NCBI GenBank assembly: GCA_023424275.1
Contig: JAFAED010000100.1
Span: 1 to 5,022, forward strand
Source of the DNA: Pseudomonadota bacterium
GTDB taxonomy: Bacteria; Pseudomonadota; Alphaproteobacteria; Sphingomonadales; Sphingomonadaceae
Direction: 5' to 3'
Length of the DNA: 5,022 nucleotides
Each line of letters starts with the position of its first letter. The first letter of the stretch is position 1. The notes beneath the pieces are model-generated. The model made no database searches, was not told the origin of the DNA, and saw only the letters and a program-made list of their open reading frames with translations. Below are positions 4,994 through 5,022 of the stretch, in pieces. A program made the position numbers and the translations under genes.

Positions 4994-5022
4994 TTGCCAC
5001 ATCAGAACGAAATGAGAACAAT
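4994..5022 (+). promoter_or_regulatory. Putative SOS-controlled promoter with alphaproteobacterial LexA box
   Basis: GAAC (5005-5008), seven bases, then GAAC (5016-5019) matches the direct-repeat LexA operator known from alphaproteobacteria (GTTC-N7-GTTC on the other strand). A -35-like TTGCCA (4994-4999) lies 17 bp from AACAAT (5017-5022), a 4-of-6 match to the -10 consensus, so the box fills the spacer and overlaps the -10 as a repressor site should. The controlled gene would lie just past the right edge on the plus strand. The direct-repeat match is exact; the function is inferred. Confidence 0.6.

Larger units (their letters stand above)
4740..5004. other. Non-coding stretch with orphan terminators
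   Basis: I see no convincing protein or tRNA gene here. A minus-strand open frame at 4802-5002 runs straight through both terminator hairpins and is considered spurious. The stretch contains two plus-oriented terminators, a -10-like TATAGA (4873-4878) without a good -35 partner, and the promoter region of a gene beyond the right edge. A short unannotated RNA ending at one of the terminators is possible but not shown. Confidence 0.5.

Noticed and set aside
4802..5002. Minus-strand open frame of 66 codons
   Set aside because: It reads through two terminator hairpins and part of a promoter region, has no recognisable motif, and its composition comes from the hairpin arms.
1..5022. CRISPR arrays, insertion sequences, rRNA
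   Set aside because: No regularly spaced repeats, transposase-like frames, terminal inverted repeats or recognisable rRNA segments were found on reading both strands.

Overview
The window looks like chromosomal DNA from a GC-rich alphaproteobacterium, most likely a sphingomonad (Sphingomonadales). This is inferred from three things: a TonB-dependent receptor with an N-terminal STN domain and a sphingomonad-style IVVTGSR TonB-box region, a codon style rich in GC, and a direct-repeat LexA-type site (GAAC-N7-GAAC) at the right edge. No database search was possible, so protein families were assigned from recognisable motifs.

Left part (1-3082, minus strand): a complete cell-surface signalling cassette in the order sigma factor, anti-sigma factor, receptor. 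A FecI-like ECF sigma factor (2500-3021) overlaps a FecR-like inner-membrane sigma regulator (1484-2503) by 4 bp (ATGA). An 89-bp gap separates fecR from a FecA-like outer-membrane receptor (1394 leftward, cut by the window edge). The same promoter-like sequence, GTGAC-N18-CGTCTTAT with identical spacing, lies upstream of both the sigma gene and the receptor gene. This fits a closed circuit in which the receptor senses its ligand, FecR releases the sigma factor, and the sigma factor transcribes its own operon and the receptor.

Middle (3083-4370, plus strand, divergent from the sigma gene): a TetR-family repressor (3199-3834) overlaps by 4 bp (GTGA) a 169-residue protein (3831-4340) that reads as two tandem vicinal-oxygen-chelate (VOC) modules. 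Its four potential metal ligands (H4, E50, H96, E142) are placed as in glyoxalase I. An AT-rich inverted repeat just before the TetR start is a candidate operator. A perfect 9-bp UUCG hairpin follows the second gene.

Right part (4371-5022): a small unrecognised minus-strand gene (4410-4739, about 55% GC against about 63% nearby) converges on the TetR-VOC pair. Beyond it are about 280 bp without a convincing gene. That stretch holds two rho-independent terminators, both oriented for plus-strand RNA although no plus-strand gene precedes them closely. It ends in a putative promoter overlapped by the LexA-type site, which would put an SOS-regulated gene just past the right edge.
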